A stretch of 64,000 nucleotides of DNA. Source: Methylibium sp. NZG (GTDB lineage: Bacteria; Pseudomonadota; Gammaproteobacteria; Burkholderiales; Burkholderiaceae_C). A program made the position numbers and the translations under genes. Shown in pieces: positions 18,151 through 28,959 of the stretch (position 1 is its first letter; every line of letters begins with the position of its first letter). The notes beneath the pieces are model-generated. The model saw only the letters and a program-made list of their open reading frames with translations. It was not told the origin of the DNA and did no database searches. The stretch covers positions 62,001-126,000 of the forward strand of contig LGRD01000012.1 in NCBI GenBank assembly GCA_001263235.1, read 5' to 3'.

Positions 18151-19208
18151 CCCTTGTACAGCTGACTTTCGAGGTACACAGCCCGAATGCGCCGAACCGC
18201 CACCACCAGCAGGGCGCTCACAGGCAACGCGATGAGCACGCCGATGAAGCCGAACAAGTGGCCGAAGGCCAGCAGCGCGAAGATCACCATCAGCGGGTTC
18301 AGGCCGATGCGCTCGCCCACCAGCCGCGGCGTGAGCACGAGGCTCTCGGCCAGTTGCCCGATGCCGAACACCACCGCCACCGCCAGCACGCCGTACAAGC
18401 TGGCAAACTGCAGCACGCCCGCCAGCAGCGCCAGCACCAGGCCGATGCCGAACCCGACATACGGGATGAACATCGCCAAGCCGGTGAACACGCCCACCGG
18501 CACCGCCAGATCGAAGCCGAACAGCGCCAGCCCCACGCTGTAGAAGGTGGCCATGATCAGCATCACCAGCAACTGCCCGCGCAGGTACTGGCCGAGCATG
18601 GTGTCGCACTCGTCGACAAAGCCTTCGACCTGCTCACGCCGGCGGGGTGGCAGCATCTCGCGAACGCGCCTGGCCAGGTTGGGCCAGTCCATCAGCAAAT
18701 AGAACAGCACCACCGGCACCAGGAACGCATTGCCGATGATCGCCAGCAGAATGCTGCCGCCGATGCGCGCCGAGCTGAGCACCGTGGCAAGCCACTCTTC
18801 GAGGTTGGCGTCCATGTACTTCAGGACAAACGCCTTGATGCTGGCTGTGTCCAGAGCCACGTTGATGCCGTACTGGGCCAGCCACGGCGCCAGGCCGGTG
18901 TTGAGCTTGTCGGCCAGCAGCGGAATCTGCTCGCGCAGCAGCGGCAGCTCCTTCGAGATGATCGGCACGATCAGCAGCAGCACCGCGAGCAGCACGATGA
19001 TGGCCGTCAGCTCCACCACCGAAACCGCCAGCAGACGTGGCACGCGAACGGCCACCAGCCGCTCCACGGCCGGGTGCAGCACGTAGGCCAGCACGGCGCC
19101 GATGAGGAACGGCGTCAGCACCGGCGCCAGCAGCCAGATGGCCGCCAGCGCCACGGCGCCGATTGCGAGCCAGGTGAGGGAGTGGCGCTGGGTGGCGTTG
19201 AGATTCAC
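18147..19208 (-). CDS. AI-2E family transporter (PerM/YdiK-like)
   Basis: This 353-aa polytopic membrane protein matches the AI-2E transporter family (formerly UPF0118). N-terminal helices LTWLAIGAVALAAIWLLAPVLTP and FLIGAVLAYVLHPAVERL are followed by a soluble segment and a C-terminal group of helices containing IPYVGFGIGLVLALLAG and GLNPLMVIFALLAFGHLFGFIG, the latter typical of the family. Some members export autoinducer-2, others are Na+/H+ antiporters. Translation appears to begin at GTG 19208. It lies between sirB1-like and hda genes, all overlapping by 4 nt. Confidence 0.9.
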   Translation of the reverse strand: MNLNATQRHSLTWLAIGAVALAAIWLLAPVLTPFLIGAVLAYVLHPAVERLVAVRVPRLLAVSVVELTAIIVLLAVLLLIVPIISKELPLLREQIPLLADKLNTGLAPWLAQYGINVALDTASIKAFVLKYMDANLEEWLATVLSSARIGGSILLAIIGNAFLVPVVLFYLLMDWPNLARRVREMLPPRRREQVEGFVDECDTMLGQYLRGQLLVMLIMATFYSVGLALFGFDLAVPVGVFTGLAMFIPYVGFGIGLVLALLAGVLQFASLYGVLAVAVVFGIGQLAESLVLTPRLVGERIGLNPLMVIFALLAFGHLFGFIGVLIALPVSALLVVAVRRIRAVYLESQLYKG

Positions 19209-20065
19209 GGCGCCGCCCCACCGCCGATGCCCGCGAGCCGCTGGCTGATGCTGGCGTGGTCATCGGCGCCGCGCGCATTGGCCAGGTAGGCGGCCAGGTC
19301 GCTGGCGGCCGATTCGTCCAGCCCCAGTTCGGCGCGCGCCAGGCCACGGTCGCGCCGCTCCTCCCAGGCCAGCGGCAGCAGCACCACGAGGCGGTCTTGC
19401 ACGGCCAGCAGGCGCGGCCAATCCTGGGCCGTGCGGTGGATTTCCTTGAGGTTGCGCAGCATGCGGGCGAGCACGTCGCGCGGTGGCGCGGCTTGCAGGA
19501 ACAAGCCGAGCGGCGCGTCGAAGTCGCCTTGCAGGCCGCGGTTGCGTTTGTAGGGCACCAAAAGCTCGTCGAGCTGTTCGCGCGAGAGCGAGTTGCCGGT
19601 GAACGGGTCGACCACGACCTCGCCTTCGGGCATGCGCAGCTTGATGAGAAAGTGCCCAGGGAAAGACACGCCGCGCGCCGTCAACCCGATCTGCGTGGCC
19701 AGCTCGATGTAGAGCACCGCCAGCGTGATCGGGATGCCGCGGCGCGAGCTCAGCACCGCGTGAAGGTAGCTGTTGCGCGGGTCGTAGTAGTGGTTGACGT
19801 TGCCGGCGAAGCCGAGGTCTTGAAAGAAGTAGCGGTTCAACCAGCGCAACCGCTGCACCGGCACCGCGTCGGGCGGGATGCGGCGCTTGAGGCGGGCGGC
19901 GAGCTGGTCGATCTCGGCCAGCACGGTCTGGGTGTCGAGTTGCGGAAACTCGTCTTGCGCGATCGCCACGGCCGCTTCGGTCAACGACAGCGTGGCGTCC
20001 TCGGCCACCAGGGTGGCGAAGTACTCGAGCGCGGTGGGAGGCGCAAACTGCAAGGGCGCGGGCAT
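19205..20065 (-). CDS. SirB1 family protein (transglutaminase-like plus TPR-like region)
   Basis: This 286-aa protein carries a transglutaminase-like SirB1 domain: VQRLRWLNRYFFQDLGFAGN, YDPRNSYLHAVLSSRRGIPITLAVLYIELA and VSFPGHFLIKL are characteristic. The C-terminal third (WPRLLAVQDRLVVLLPLAWEERRDRG, then LDESAASDLAAYL) looks like tetratricopeptide helices. Family members lack a proven activity. The start at 20065 lies 9 bp from the first of two direct repeats bordering an intergenic element. It is followed by the coupled AI-2E-family gene. Confidence 0.88.
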   Translation of the reverse strand: MPAPLQFAPPTALEYFATLVAEDATLSLTEAAVAIAQDEFPQLDTQTVLAEIDQLAARLKRRIPPDAVPVQRLRWLNRYFFQDLGFAGNVNHYYDPRNSYLHAVLSSRRGIPITLAVLYIELATQIGLTARGVSFPGHFLIKLRMPEGEVVVDPFTGNSLSREQLDELLVPYKRNRGLQGDFDAPLGLFLQAAPPRDVLARMLRNLKEIHRTAQDWPRLLAVQDRLVVLLPLAWEERRDRGLARAELGLDESAASDLAAYLANARGADDHASISQRLAGIGGGAAP

Positions 20066-20073
20066 GGAATCAG

Positions 20074-20150
20074 TTTAGCCGCGGCGCCGGGCCGCCCCAA
20101 GCGCGGCTGCGCCCCTCGGGGGCAGGAGTGAAGCGACTTGGGGGCACCAT

Positions 20151-20163
<13 letters not shown>
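20074..20163. repeat. Intergenic GC-palindromic repeat flanked by 14-bp direct repeats (copy A)
   Basis: The core at 20085-20145 reads, on the minus strand, GCCCCCAAG, then CTGCCCCCGAGGGGCGC, then CTTGGGGCGGCCCGGCG. The same blocks in the same order occur at 24088-24153. The core is bordered by identical 14-mers TTTAGCCGCGGCGC at 20074-20087 and 20150-20163; the second contains the last codons and stop of murJ. The arrangement resembles a small non-coding mobile element with a target-site duplication, although it has no terminal transposase signals. Confidence 0.85.
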
Positions 20164-21707
<1,544 letters not shown>

Positions 21708-21824
21708 CGGGCGGCAAGAACCTCAAGGGCGGCGAAAGGCGGGTCGCGCGCGCGGCGGGTCGAAAGAGTGTCGCCCGGATTATAGGGAGCGCCACCGAGG
21801 TGAAAGCGCTGTGCGCCCTCGTCC

Positions 21825-21855
21825 TTGTGAGCGAAGCCGGGCTCGATGCTATACT
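21825..21855 (+). promoter_or_regulatory. Probable rpsT promoter
   Basis: A TATACT hexamer (21850-21855) sits 35 bp upstream of the rpsT ATG, with TTGTGA at 21825-21830 as a possible -35 box. The spacer is 19 bp, longer than the optimal 17, so the -35 assignment is weaker than the -10. Confidence 0.5.
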
Positions 21856-21890
21856 TGCGGGCTTCGTTCCACCCCAATACCAGCTACAGC

Positions 21891-22193
21891 ATGGCCACCA
21901 CCTCCAAAGCCAAGAAGAAGACCGTCCGCATCGCCTCGGGCCTCAAGCGCGTGCGGCAGGACGCGAAGCTCAACGCCGCCAACACCGCGCTGCGCTCCAA
22001 GTTCCGCACCGTGGTGAAGAACGTGCAAAAGGCGGTCGTGACCGGCGACAAGGCAAAGGCAGCCGATCTGTTCAAGTCGGCTCAGGCCGTGATCGACTCG
22101 GTGGCCGACAAGGGCCTGTTCCACAAGAACAAGGCGGCGCGCCACAAGAGCCGCCTGTCGGCCAAGATCAAGGCGCTGGCTGCTGCCGCCTGA
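21891..22193 (+). CDS. rpsT: 30S ribosomal protein S20
   Basis: The 100-aa product is S20, a helical 16S rRNA-binding protein. It begins [23 protein letters not shown] and ends [23 protein letters not shown], both standard. It is lysine- and arginine-rich as expected. The ATG at 21891 gives the conserved N-terminus, and upstream codons are not conserved. The gene is alone between its own promoter and terminator, with murJ divergent. Confidence 0.97.
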   Translation: MATTSKAKKKTVRIASGLKRVRQDAKLNAANTALRSKFRTVVKNVQKAVVTGDKAKAADLFKSAQAVIDSVADKGLFHKNKAARHKSRLSAKIKALAAAA

Positions 22194-22217
22194 CACAGCG
22201 CCGGTCCCGGAAAGACA

Positions 22218-22243
22218 AAGGGCTCGCATTGCGAGCCCTTTTG
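22218..22243 (+). terminator. Rho-independent terminator of rpsT
   Basis: AAAGGGCTCGC and GCGAGCCCTTT form an 11-bp stem with an ATT loop, followed by T residues, 25 bases after the rpsT stop. The A-rich left arm means it may also stop minus-strand transcripts leaving the DUF3579 gene. Confidence 0.88.
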
Positions 22244-22275
22244 CATTTTCGGCAGCGCCGTGCTCGTGCTGCGGG

Positions 22276-22602
22276 TCAAGGTGTCGGCGGCTCCGCTGGC
22301 GTCGCGGGCACCTCGACCACCTGAAGCCGGTTGTCGCGCGCGAAGTTGGTCACGAAGTCCCAGGCCATCAGTTCGACCTCGCGCAGCGCCTCGCTGACGA
22401 TCACGCACTTGACGCCGTCGATCGTGCGCGGCACGCAGTACGGTGAGTAGCCGATGAACGCGGCGATGCCGCCGGCCGAGCCTTCGGGCCTGAAGCACGC
22501 CATCGCGCCGGCGAGGCGCTCGGACCAATCGCTCGGGCGGAACGTGCCGCCCTCCAGGGTGACGCCCTTGATGATGAGCTCGCGGGGCTTGAGCGCTGGC
22601 AT
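22276..22602 (-). CDS. DUF3579 domain-containing protein
   Basis: This 108-aa protein of unknown function matches DUF3579, a small family next to argD/argF in Burkholderiales. Conserved-looking segments are ELIIKGVTLEGGTFRPSDWSERLAGAM, FIGYSPYCVP and GVKCVIVSEALREVELMAWDFV. The start at 22602 (MPALKPREL) gives the usual length; an in-frame ATG at 22737 would add 45 unconserved residues. It diverges from argD, and the 237-bp gap between them should hold both promoters. Confidence 0.82.
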   Translation of the reverse strand: MPALKPRELIIKGVTLEGGTFRPSDWSERLAGAMACFRPEGSAGGIAAFIGYSPYCVPRTIDGVKCVIVSEALREVELMAWDFVTNFARDNRLQVVEVPATPAEPPTP

Positions 22603-22839
22603 GGGAGGTCGGGGTGCGGACGGAATCTGGGGCCAGGGCGGCTGGTCGGACCACAGCAAGCGCCGAGCCGGCCTGCGGATTGTCTCGCCATTTTGCTGCA
22701 GCGCAGCAGCGGCCGATGCGACATGAAGTGCATTCATTTCAGGTTCATCGGCCGTTGCCGGGTGCCCCCGTAGAATTGCGCTCCCGCAGAACGTGACAAA
22801 TCGGCACGCAACGCGGCTTCTTCCGTTGGAGCGCCCGCC

Positions 22840-24084
22840 ATGAATGCCCCCGACAAGCTTGCCCTCGCCAACGCTGCCTCGTCCGTGAGCGCCACGCCGT
22901 CGCGCGAACCGCACGTGATGACGACCTATGGCCGCCTGCCGATCGCCTTGTCGCACGGCCGCGGCTGCTGGGTCTGGGACACCGACGGCAAGAAGTACCT
23001 CGACGGCCTGGGCGGCATTGCCGTGAACACGCTGGGGCATGCGCACCCCAAACTGGTGCCGGCGCTGCAAGAGCAGATCGGCCGGCTGATCCACAGCTCC
23101 AACTATTACCTGGTGCCGCTGCAGGAACAACTGGCGGCCAAGCTGTGCGAGTTGTCGGGCTTGAGCAATGTGTTTTTCTGCAGCACCGGGCTGGAGGCCA
23201 ACGAAGCGGCGCTGAAGATCGCGCGCAAGTTCGGGCACGACAAAGGCGTCGAGCGGCCGGAGATCATCGTCTACGAGAAGGCCTTCCACGGCCGCTCGAT
23301 CGCCACCTTGTCGGCCACCGGCAACCCGAAGGTGCAGGCTGGGTTCGGCCCGCTCGTCGAAGGCTTCGTGCGTGTGCCGCTGAACGACGTGGCCTTCATC
23401 GAGAGCGTCGCGCGCACGAACAAAAATGTGGTCGCGGTGTTCCTGGAAGTGATTCAGGGCGAAGGCGGCATCAACCCGGCCACGGTCGGCTACCTGCAGG
23501 CGATCCGCCGCATCTGCGATGAACAGGGCTGGCTCTTGATGCTCGACGAAGTGCAGTGCGGCATGGGCCGCACCGGCAAGTGGTTCGCGCACCAGTGGGC
23601 CGGCATCCAGCCCGACGTGATGCCGCTGGCCAAAGGCCTGGGTTCGGGCGTGCCGATCGGCGCGGTGGTGTGCGGGCCGAAGGCGGCCCGCGTGTTCGGC
23701 CCCGGCAACCACGGCACCACCTTCGGCGGCAACCCGCTGGCGATGCGGGCGGGTGTCGAGACGTTGCGCATCATGGAAGAAGAAGGCCTGCTGGCGAACG
23801 CGGCATCCGTGGGCGCTGCTCTGAAGGCCGATCTGGAGCGCGAGTTGAAGGGCGTCGAAGGCTTCGTCGAAGTGCGCGGCCAGGGGCTGATGCTGGGCAT
23901 CGAGCTCGACCGCCCGTGCGGTGACATCCTCAACCGCGCCGCGCAGGCCGGCTTGATGTTGAGCGTGACGGCAGACCGCGTGATCCGCCTCGTGCCGCCG
24001 CTCATCCTGAGCCTGGACGAGGCTCGACAGATCGTCGCGATCCTGTGCCCGGTGATCAAGCAGTTCCTGGCCGAACCCCGATGA
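22840..24084 (+). CDS. argD: Acetylornithine aminotransferase
   Basis: ArgD is a PLP-dependent class III aminotransferase that makes N-acetylornithine in arginine synthesis and often also acts in lysine synthesis. The 414-aa product shows VWDTDGKKYLDGLGGIAVNTLGHAHP, the acceptor-region FCSTGLEANEAALKIARK, the PLP-binding LMLDEVQCGMGRTGKWFAHQ and the Schiff-base Lys in MPLAKGLGSGVPIGA. The N-terminal 25 residues are variable. It is followed by argF, 76 bp away, with a repeat element between. Confidence 0.95.
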   Translation: MNAPDKLALANAASSVSATPSREPHVMTTYGRLPIALSHGRGCWVWDTDGKKYLDGLGGIAVNTLGHAHPKLVPALQEQIGRLIHSSNYYLVPLQEQLAAKLCELSGLSNVFFCSTGLEANEAALKIARKFGHDKGVERPEIIVYEKAFHGRSIATLSATGNPKVQAGFGPLVEGFVRVPLNDVAFIESVARTNKNVVAVFLEVIQGEGGINPATVGYLQAIRRICDEQGWLLMLDEVQCGMGRTGKWFAHQWAGIQPDVMPLAKGLGSGVPIGAVVCGPKAARVFGPGNHGTTFGGNPLAMRAGVETLRIMEEEGLLANAASVGAALKADLERELKGVEGFVEVRGQGLMLGIELDRPCGDILNRAAQAGLMLSVTADRVIRLVPPLILSLDEARQIVAILCPVIKQFLAEPR

Positions 24085-24087
24085 ATC

Positions 24088-24153
24088 GCCCCCAAGCTCA
24101 CTGCGTTCGCTGCCCCCCGAGGGGGCGCTCGCTACCTTGGGGCGGCCCGGCGG
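24088..24153. repeat. Intergenic GC-palindromic repeat (copy B)
   Basis: This element between argD and argF contains GCCCCCAAG, CTGCCCCCCGAGGGGGCGC (a strong hairpin) and CTTGGGGCGGCCCGGCG. These blocks match copy A at 20085-20145 in inverted orientation. I see no flanking direct repeats here. Similar sequences are, from memory, scattered in intergenic regions of Burkholderiales. It could affect argD-argF transcript folding. Confidence 0.8.
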
Positions 24154-24160
24154 TAGCGAA

Positions 24161-25093
24161 ATGAAACCCGGCATGAGCCTCATCAAGCACTACCTTCAGT
24201 TCAAGGACTTCCGCGCCGAGGAGTACGCCTACCTGTTCGAGCGCATCGGCATCGTCAAGAAGCGCTTCAAGAACTACGAGAAGTACACGCCGCTGGTGGA
24301 CCGCACCTTGGCGATGATCTTCGAGAAGGCCTCCACCCGCACGCGCGTGAGCTTCGAGGCCGGCATGTACCAGATGGGCGGCTCGGTCGTGCACCTGACC
24401 ACCGGCGACAGCCACCTCGGCCGCGCCGAGCCGGTGGAAGACACCGCCAAGGTCATCAGCCGCATGGTCGACATCGTGATGATCCGCACCTATGAGCAGA
24501 GCAAGCTCGAAGGCTTTGCCGCCAGCTCGCGCGTGCCGGTGATCAACGGCCTGACGAACGAATACCACCCGTGCCAGATCCTGGCCGACATCTTCACCTA
24601 CATCGAGCACCGCGGCAGCATTCAAGGCAAGGTGGTCGCGTGGGTCGGCGACGGCAACAACATGGCCAACACCTGGCTGCAGGCAGCCGACATCCTGGGC
24701 TTCACGCTCCACGTGAGCACGCCCACCGGCTACGAGATCGATCCGCTCGTCGCGGGCGTCAGCAACACCGGTTGCGTGAAGATCTTCAGGCACCCGCTCG
24801 ACGCCTGCCGTGGCGCGCACCTCGTCACGACCGATGTGTGGACCAGCATGGGCTACGAAGCCCAGAACGCCGAGCGCAAAGTGGCCTTCAACGATTGGTG
24901 CGTCGACACCGCGATGATGGCTGCGGCGCAACCCGATGCGCTGTTCATGCACTGCCTGCCCGCGCACCGCGGTGAAGAGGTGGCCGCCGACGTGATCGAC
25001 GGCCCGCAGTCGGTGGTGTGGGACGAGGCCGAGAACCGGCTGCATGCGCAAAAAGCACTCATGGAGTACCTGCTGTTGGGCCGCATCGGCTGA
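24161..25093 (+). CDS. argF: Ornithine carbamoyltransferase
   Basis: ArgF joins carbamoyl phosphate to ornithine to give citrulline in arginine synthesis. The 310-aa product has the carbamoyl-phosphate motif EKASTRTRVSFEAGM, the HPCQILAD loop, and the ornithine-binding MHCLPAHRGEEV with its catalytic Cys. The best start is ATG 24161 (MKPGMSLIKHYLQ), although ATG 24173 (MSLIKHYL) is equally conserved; an ATG at 24137-type extension would run into the repeat element. It is downstream of argD and probably shares its transcript. Confidence 0.96.
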   Translation: MKPGMSLIKHYLQFKDFRAEEYAYLFERIGIVKKRFKNYEKYTPLVDRTLAMIFEKASTRTRVSFEAGMYQMGGSVVHLTTGDSHLGRAEPVEDTAKVISRMVDIVMIRTYEQSKLEGFAASSRVPVINGLTNEYHPCQILADIFTYIEHRGSIQGKVVAWVGDGNNMANTWLQAADILGFTLHVSTPTGYEIDPLVAGVSNTGCVKIFRHPLDACRGAHLVTTDVWTSMGYEAQNAERKVAFNDWCVDTAMMAAAQPDALFMHCLPAHRGEEVAADVIDGPQSVVWDEAENRLHAQKALMEYLLLGRIG

Positions 25094-25195
25094 CGTTGCC
25101 GGTCAGGCCGCAATGCCGACGGCAAACGCTCTCGGCACTGTGCGAAAAAACCGACACCACGGTAATGCTTCCGGATCAATAACTTCTCGCCTGCC

Positions 25196-25822
25196 ATGAA
25201 ACGCCTGTGGGACATCTCGCCGCCGATCGACCCGGACAGCCCGCTGTTCCCGGGAGACACGCGCTACTCGCAGCGCTGGACGGCGACGATCGGCCCGGGC
25301 TGCCCCGTCAACATCAGCGCGATCACGCTGTCACCGCACACCGGCGCGCATGCGGACGCGCCGCTGCACTATGGCATTGGTGCCGCGACGATCGGGCAGG
25401 TCGATCTGCTGCCGTACCTCGGGCCGTGCAGAGTGATCCACGCGATCGACTGCGGGCCGTTGGTCGAGCCGCGCCACCTGCTGCATGCGCTCGACGGCGT
25501 GCCGCCGCGCGTGCTGGTGCGCACCTGCACGGCGGCGCCAACCGCGTGGTCGGATGCGTTCAGCGCTTACGCGCCCGAGTCGATCGAGCTGCTCGCTGGC
25601 CTGGGCGTGCTGCTCGTCGGCATCGACAGCCAGTCGATCGACCCGGCCGACAGCAAGCAGCTCCACAGCCACCACGGCCTGCTGCGCCACGGCCTGCGCG
25701 TGCTCGAAAACCTCGTGCTCGACGACGTGCCCGCGGGCGACTATGAATTGATTGCACTGCCCCTGAAGCTGATGGCGGCCGACGCCTCGCCGGTACGCGC
25801 CGTGTTGCGATCCCTGCCCTGA
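25196..25822 (+). CDS. kynB: Kynurenine formamidase
   Basis: KynB hydrolyses N-formylkynurenine to kynurenine and formate. The 208-aa product belongs to the metal-dependent cyclase-type formamidase family: [20 protein letters not shown], then the metal-binding [14 protein letters not shown] and, further on, [39 protein letters not shown]. Typical length. First gene of kynB-kynU-kynA. The released formate could feed the formate dehydrogenase at the window's end, although that is only a metabolic possibility. Confidence 0.95.
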   Translation: MKRLWDISPPIDPDSPLFPGDTRYSQRWTATIGPGCPVNISAITLSPHTGAHADAPLHYGIGAATIGQVDLLPYLGPCRVIHAIDCGPLVEPRHLLHALDGVPPRVLVRTCTAAPTAWSDAFSAYAPESIELLAGLGVLLVGIDSQSIDPADSKQLHSHHGLLRHGLRVLENLVLDDVPAGDYELIALPLKLMAADASPVRAVLRSLP

Positions 25823-25845
25823 CTGCGTTGCGTGAGAGAACTGCG

Positions 25846-27132
25846 ATGACCACCCGAAAAGACTGCCTCGCCCTGGATGCGCACGACAAGCTCAGCCCGT
25901 TGCGCGAGCACTTCACGCTGCCCGACGGCGTGATCTACCTCGACGGCAACTCGCTGGGCGTGTTGCCCAAAGCCGCCCCGGCGCGCATCCAGCAAGTGGT
26001 GCAGCACGAGTGGGGAGTCGGCCTGATCCGCAGCTGGAACACCGCCGGCTGGATCGACCTGGCGCGCCGCCTCGGCGACGGCATCGCGCCGCTGATCGGC
26101 GCTGAAGCCGGCGAGGTCATCGTCGGCGACTCGACCTCGGTGAACCTCTACAAAGTGCTCAGTGCGGCCATCGCCCTCGTCAAGGCCGACGAGGGGCACC
26201 GCAGCGTCATCCTGTCCGAACGAAGCAACTTCCCGACCGACCTTTACATCGCCGACAGCCTGGTGCGCGCGCACGGCATGGAGTTGAAGCTGGTCGACGC
26301 CGACGAGATCGAGGCGCACTTGAACGAGAAGCTCGCCGTGCTGATGCTCACCCACGTGAACTACCGCACCGGCCGCATGCACGACATGCCGGCGCTCACA
26401 CGCGCCGCGCACGCTGCCGGCGCGCTGGTGGTGTGGGACCTGGCGCATTCGGCCGGGGCCGTGCCCGTCAACCTGAAGGGCGACGGCCCGCCTGAAGAAG
26501 CGGCCGACTTCGCGGTGGGCTGTGGCTACAAATACTTGAACGGCGGTCCGGGCGCGCCGGCCTTCGTGTGGGCGCACCCGTGGCACACCGAGTACATGGA
26601 CAGCCAGCACCTGCGCCAGCCGCTGTCGGGCTGGCTAGGCCACGCGGCCCCGTTCGAGTTCAAAGCCGACTACCACCCGGCCCGCGGCATCCAGCGATTT
26701 GTCTGCGGCACGCCGCCGGTGTTGTCGATGTCGGCGCTCGAGTGCGGGCTCGACGTGTTCCATGCCGCAGAGGCCTACGGCGGCATGGATGCGCTGCGCG
26801 GCAAGTCCGTCGCGCTGACGACGCTGTTCATCGAACTGGTCGAGGAATACTGCGTCGGCCAAGGCCTCACGCTGTTCACGCCGCGCGACCCGGCGCAGCG
26901 CGGCAGCCAGGTGAGCTTTGCGCGCGGCACCGGTGGCTACGCCATCATGCAGGCGCTGATCGCGCGCGGCGTGATCGGCGACTTTCGCGCGCCCGACATC
27001 CTGCGCTTCGGCTTCACGCCGCTCTACACGCGCTATGTGGACGTGTGGGACGCAATGGTTCACCTGACCCAGGTGCTGCAGACCGGCGAGTGGCGCGAGC
27101 CGCGCTTCAACCAACGCGCCGCGGTGACGTGA
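25846..27132 (+). CDS. kynU: Kynureninase
   Basis: KynU is a PLP enzyme that splits kynurenine into anthranilate and alanine. The 428-aa product has [11 protein letters not shown] near the N-terminus, [15 protein letters not shown], the PLP-region [13 protein letters not shown] and the Schiff-base lysine segment [17 protein letters not shown] chose ATG 25846 ([11 protein letters not shown]); ATG 25828 adds six residues. It lies 23 bp after kynB and 1 bp before kynA, so all three should be one transcript. Confidence 0.96.
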   Translation: MTTRKDCLALDAHDKLSPLREHFTLPDGVIYLDGNSLGVLPKAAPARIQQVVQHEWGVGLIRSWNTAGWIDLARRLGDGIAPLIGAEAGEVIVGDSTSVNLYKVLSAAIALVKADEGHRSVILSERSNFPTDLYIADSLVRAHGMELKLVDADEIEAHLNEKLAVLMLTHVNYRTGRMHDMPALTRAAHAAGALVVWDLAHSAGAVPVNLKGDGPPEEAADFAVGCGYKYLNGGPGAPAFVWAHPWHTEYMDSQHLRQPLSGWLGHAAPFEFKADYHPARGIQRFVCGTPPVLSMSALECGLDVFHAAEAYGGMDALRGKSVALTTLFIELVEEYCVGQGLTLFTPRDPAQRGSQVSFARGTGGYAIMQALIARGVIGDFRAPDILRFGFTPLYTRYVDVWDAMVHLTQVLQTGEWREPRFNQRAAVT

Positions 27133-27133
27133 C

Positions 27134-27973
27134 ATGACCAGCCCTGAACACATCGTCGCGCAGGAAGGCGCGCAGCTCGACTTCAGCCGTGACATGAGCT
27201 ACGGCGACTACCTGCACCTGGAGCAGGTGCTCGGCGCGCAGCACCCGCGCTCGCCCGAGCACAACGAGATGCTGTTCATCGTGCAGCACCAGACCAGCGA
27301 GCTGTGGATGAAGCTGCTGCTGCACGAGCTCTCGGCCGCCGTGAAGTGCGTGGCGAACGACCAGCTCGGCAGCGCCTTCAAGATGCTCGCGCGCGTCAGC
27401 AAGATCATGGAGCAGCTGGTGCACGCCTGGGACGTGCTGGCCACGATGACGCCGCCCGAGTACTCTGCCATCCGCCCGTACCTCAGCAACAGCAGCGGCT
27501 TCCAGAGCTGGCAGTACCGGCGCATCGAGTTCATGCTCGGCAACAAGAACGCCGCGATGCTGAAACCCCACGCGCACCGGCCCGACATCCTCGCGCTGGT
27601 CGAAGCCACCTGGCGCGAGCCGTCGCTCTACGACGAATCGCTGCGGCTGCTGGCACGCCGCGGCTTGAGCGTGCCGGCCAGCCACACCGACCGCGATTGG
27701 ACCCGCGCGTACGAGAGCAGCGACGAGGTCGAACAAGCGTGGCTGCAGGTCTACCGCCAGCCCGACCAGCACTGGGACCTGTACCAGCTCGGCGAAGAAT
27801 TGACCGACCTGGAAGACGCGTTCCGCCTGTGGCGCTTCCGGCACGTGACGACGGTCGAGCGTGTCATCGGCTTCAAGCGCGGCACCGGCGGGACGTCGGG
27901 TGTGGGCTACCTGCGCAAGATGCTCGACGTGGTGCTGTTCCCCGAGATCTGGAAGCTGCGCACCAACTTGTGA
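27134..27973 (+). CDS. kynA: Tryptophan 2,3-dioxygenase
   Basis: KynA is a haem enzyme that oxidises tryptophan to N-formylkynurenine, the first step of the kynurenine pathway. The 279-aa product has [18 protein letters not shown], the substrate-pocket [39 protein letters not shown] and, near the C-terminus, the [27 protein letters not shown] segment holding the proximal haem histidine. It directly follows kynU. Together the operon converts tryptophan to anthranilate. Confidence 0.97.
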   Translation: MTSPEHIVAQEGAQLDFSRDMSYGDYLHLEQVLGAQHPRSPEHNEMLFIVQHQTSELWMKLLLHELSAAVKCVANDQLGSAFKMLARVSKIMEQLVHAWDVLATMTPPEYSAIRPYLSNSSGFQSWQYRRIEFMLGNKNAAMLKPHAHRPDILALVEATWREPSLYDESLRLLARRGLSVPASHTDRDWTRAYESSDEVEQAWLQVYRQPDQHWDLYQLGEELTDLEDAFRLWRFRHVTTVERVIGFKRGTGGTSGVGYLRKMLDVVLFPEIWKLRTNL

Positions 27974-28028
27974 GAGCGCATGCGATTCAGCGCCACCGCT
28001 GAACCGCATCGGCCCGCGCCGCCTTGCT

Positions 28029-28586
28029 TCAGGCCGTCAAGGCGTGCAGCGCCTGGACCGTCTGCAGGCACGCGCGCGCCGCCTCACCGCCCTTCACGAC
28101 GAAGTGCTCGGCGAAGAAGCGCCGATGCTCCTCGTGCTCGTGAAAGTTCTTCGGCGTGAGCACACAAGAAATCACCGGCACCTCGCTGTCGAGTTGCACC
28201 CGCATCAGCCCGTTGACGACGGCGTCCGCGACGAACTCGTGCCGGTAGATGCCGCCGTCGACGACGAAGCCGCAAGCCACGATGGCATCGAAGCGCCCGG
28301 TGGCCGCCAGCGTGCATGCGTGCAATGGCAGCTCGAACGCGCCGGGCACCTCGAACACCTCGACCGCCTGTGGCGGTATTCGGTGCCGCGCCAGCTCGGC
28401 CAGAAACGCGTCGCGCGCGCGGTGCACGATGTCGGCGTGCCATTGCGCGTGGATGAAGGCGAAGCGCCAGGCCGGATCCGGCCCGGCTTCGCCTTTGCCC
28501 TTGGCAGCGGAGCGCGACGCGGGCCGGGCGGCGGACGACGCCGCGGCTTGAACAGTGGCTTGAGTTGCGGTTTGAAGCTGATTCAT
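28029..28586 (-). CDS. ribH: 6,7-dimethyl-8-ribityllumazine synthase, RibH2 type
   Basis: Lumazine synthase condenses the ribityl-aminopyrimidine with butanone phosphate in riboflavin synthesis. The 185-aa product has a 45-residue Ala/Ser-rich N-terminal extension, then RFAFIHAQWHADIVHRARDAFL, VFEVPGAFELPLHA, ACGFVVDGGIYRHEFVADAVVNGLMRVQLDSEVPV and PKNFHEHEEHRRFF. The GGIYRHEF segment in place of the GATxHyd of type I enzymes marks the RibH2 subgroup. The long leader before the ATG carries an FMN riboswitch. It converges on kynA. Confidence 0.92.
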   Translation of the reverse strand: MNQLQTATQATVQAAASSAARPASRSAAKGKGEAGPDPAWRFAFIHAQWHADIVHRARDAFLAELARHRIPPQAVEVFEVPGAFELPLHACTLAATGRFDAIVACGFVVDGGIYRHEFVADAVVNGLMRVQLDSEVPVISCVLTPKNFHEHEEHRRFFAEHFVVKGGEAARACLQTVQALHALTA

Positions 28587-28689
28587 GGGAGCCCTTCGAT
28601 CAGAGGTTTCCAAAAATCAGGGCGCACGGCCGCGGGCTCCCGCACCGCTTGTGCACGAGCGCAAGCGGCGAGCGAGCAAACAGCACGCG

Positions 28690-28853
28690 CTCTCTTTCAT
28701 CCGGACTGTGACCGTCGGCTTCGGAATCGCACCGAATCTGCTGACCCCGGTGAGCCCTGCGGACCACCGGGCGCTCGCGGGCTCGTGCGAGCGGCCTTGC
28801 GAACCGCCCGCCACCACCGCCGGTGGGGAATTTCACCCCGCCCTGAGAACGCC
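28690..28853 (-). promoter_or_regulatory. FMN riboswitch (RFN element)
   Basis: Read on the minus strand, the region begins with the CTCAGGGCGGGGTGAAATTCC block and ends with the ACAGTCCGGATGAAAGAGAG block, the two most conserved RFN segments. Between them are the paired arms CCCCACC/GGTGG, CGATTCCG-type and GGTCAGCAGATTCGGTGCGA-type blocks. It lies about 104 bp before the ribH2 start, so FMN should repress that single gene by termination or by hiding the ribosome-binding site. The remainder of the 373-bp gap between ribH2 and the TAXI gene shows no gene. Confidence 0.95.
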
Positions 28854-28959
28854 GCTGGGGTGTTTGCCCCAGCGAAATCACTTTAGCGGCGCCCCGCCGT
28901 GCGGGCTGTCACCTTGGAGGCAACAGCGGGGTCTTGCGCTCGGGCACACGTTATCGTGC

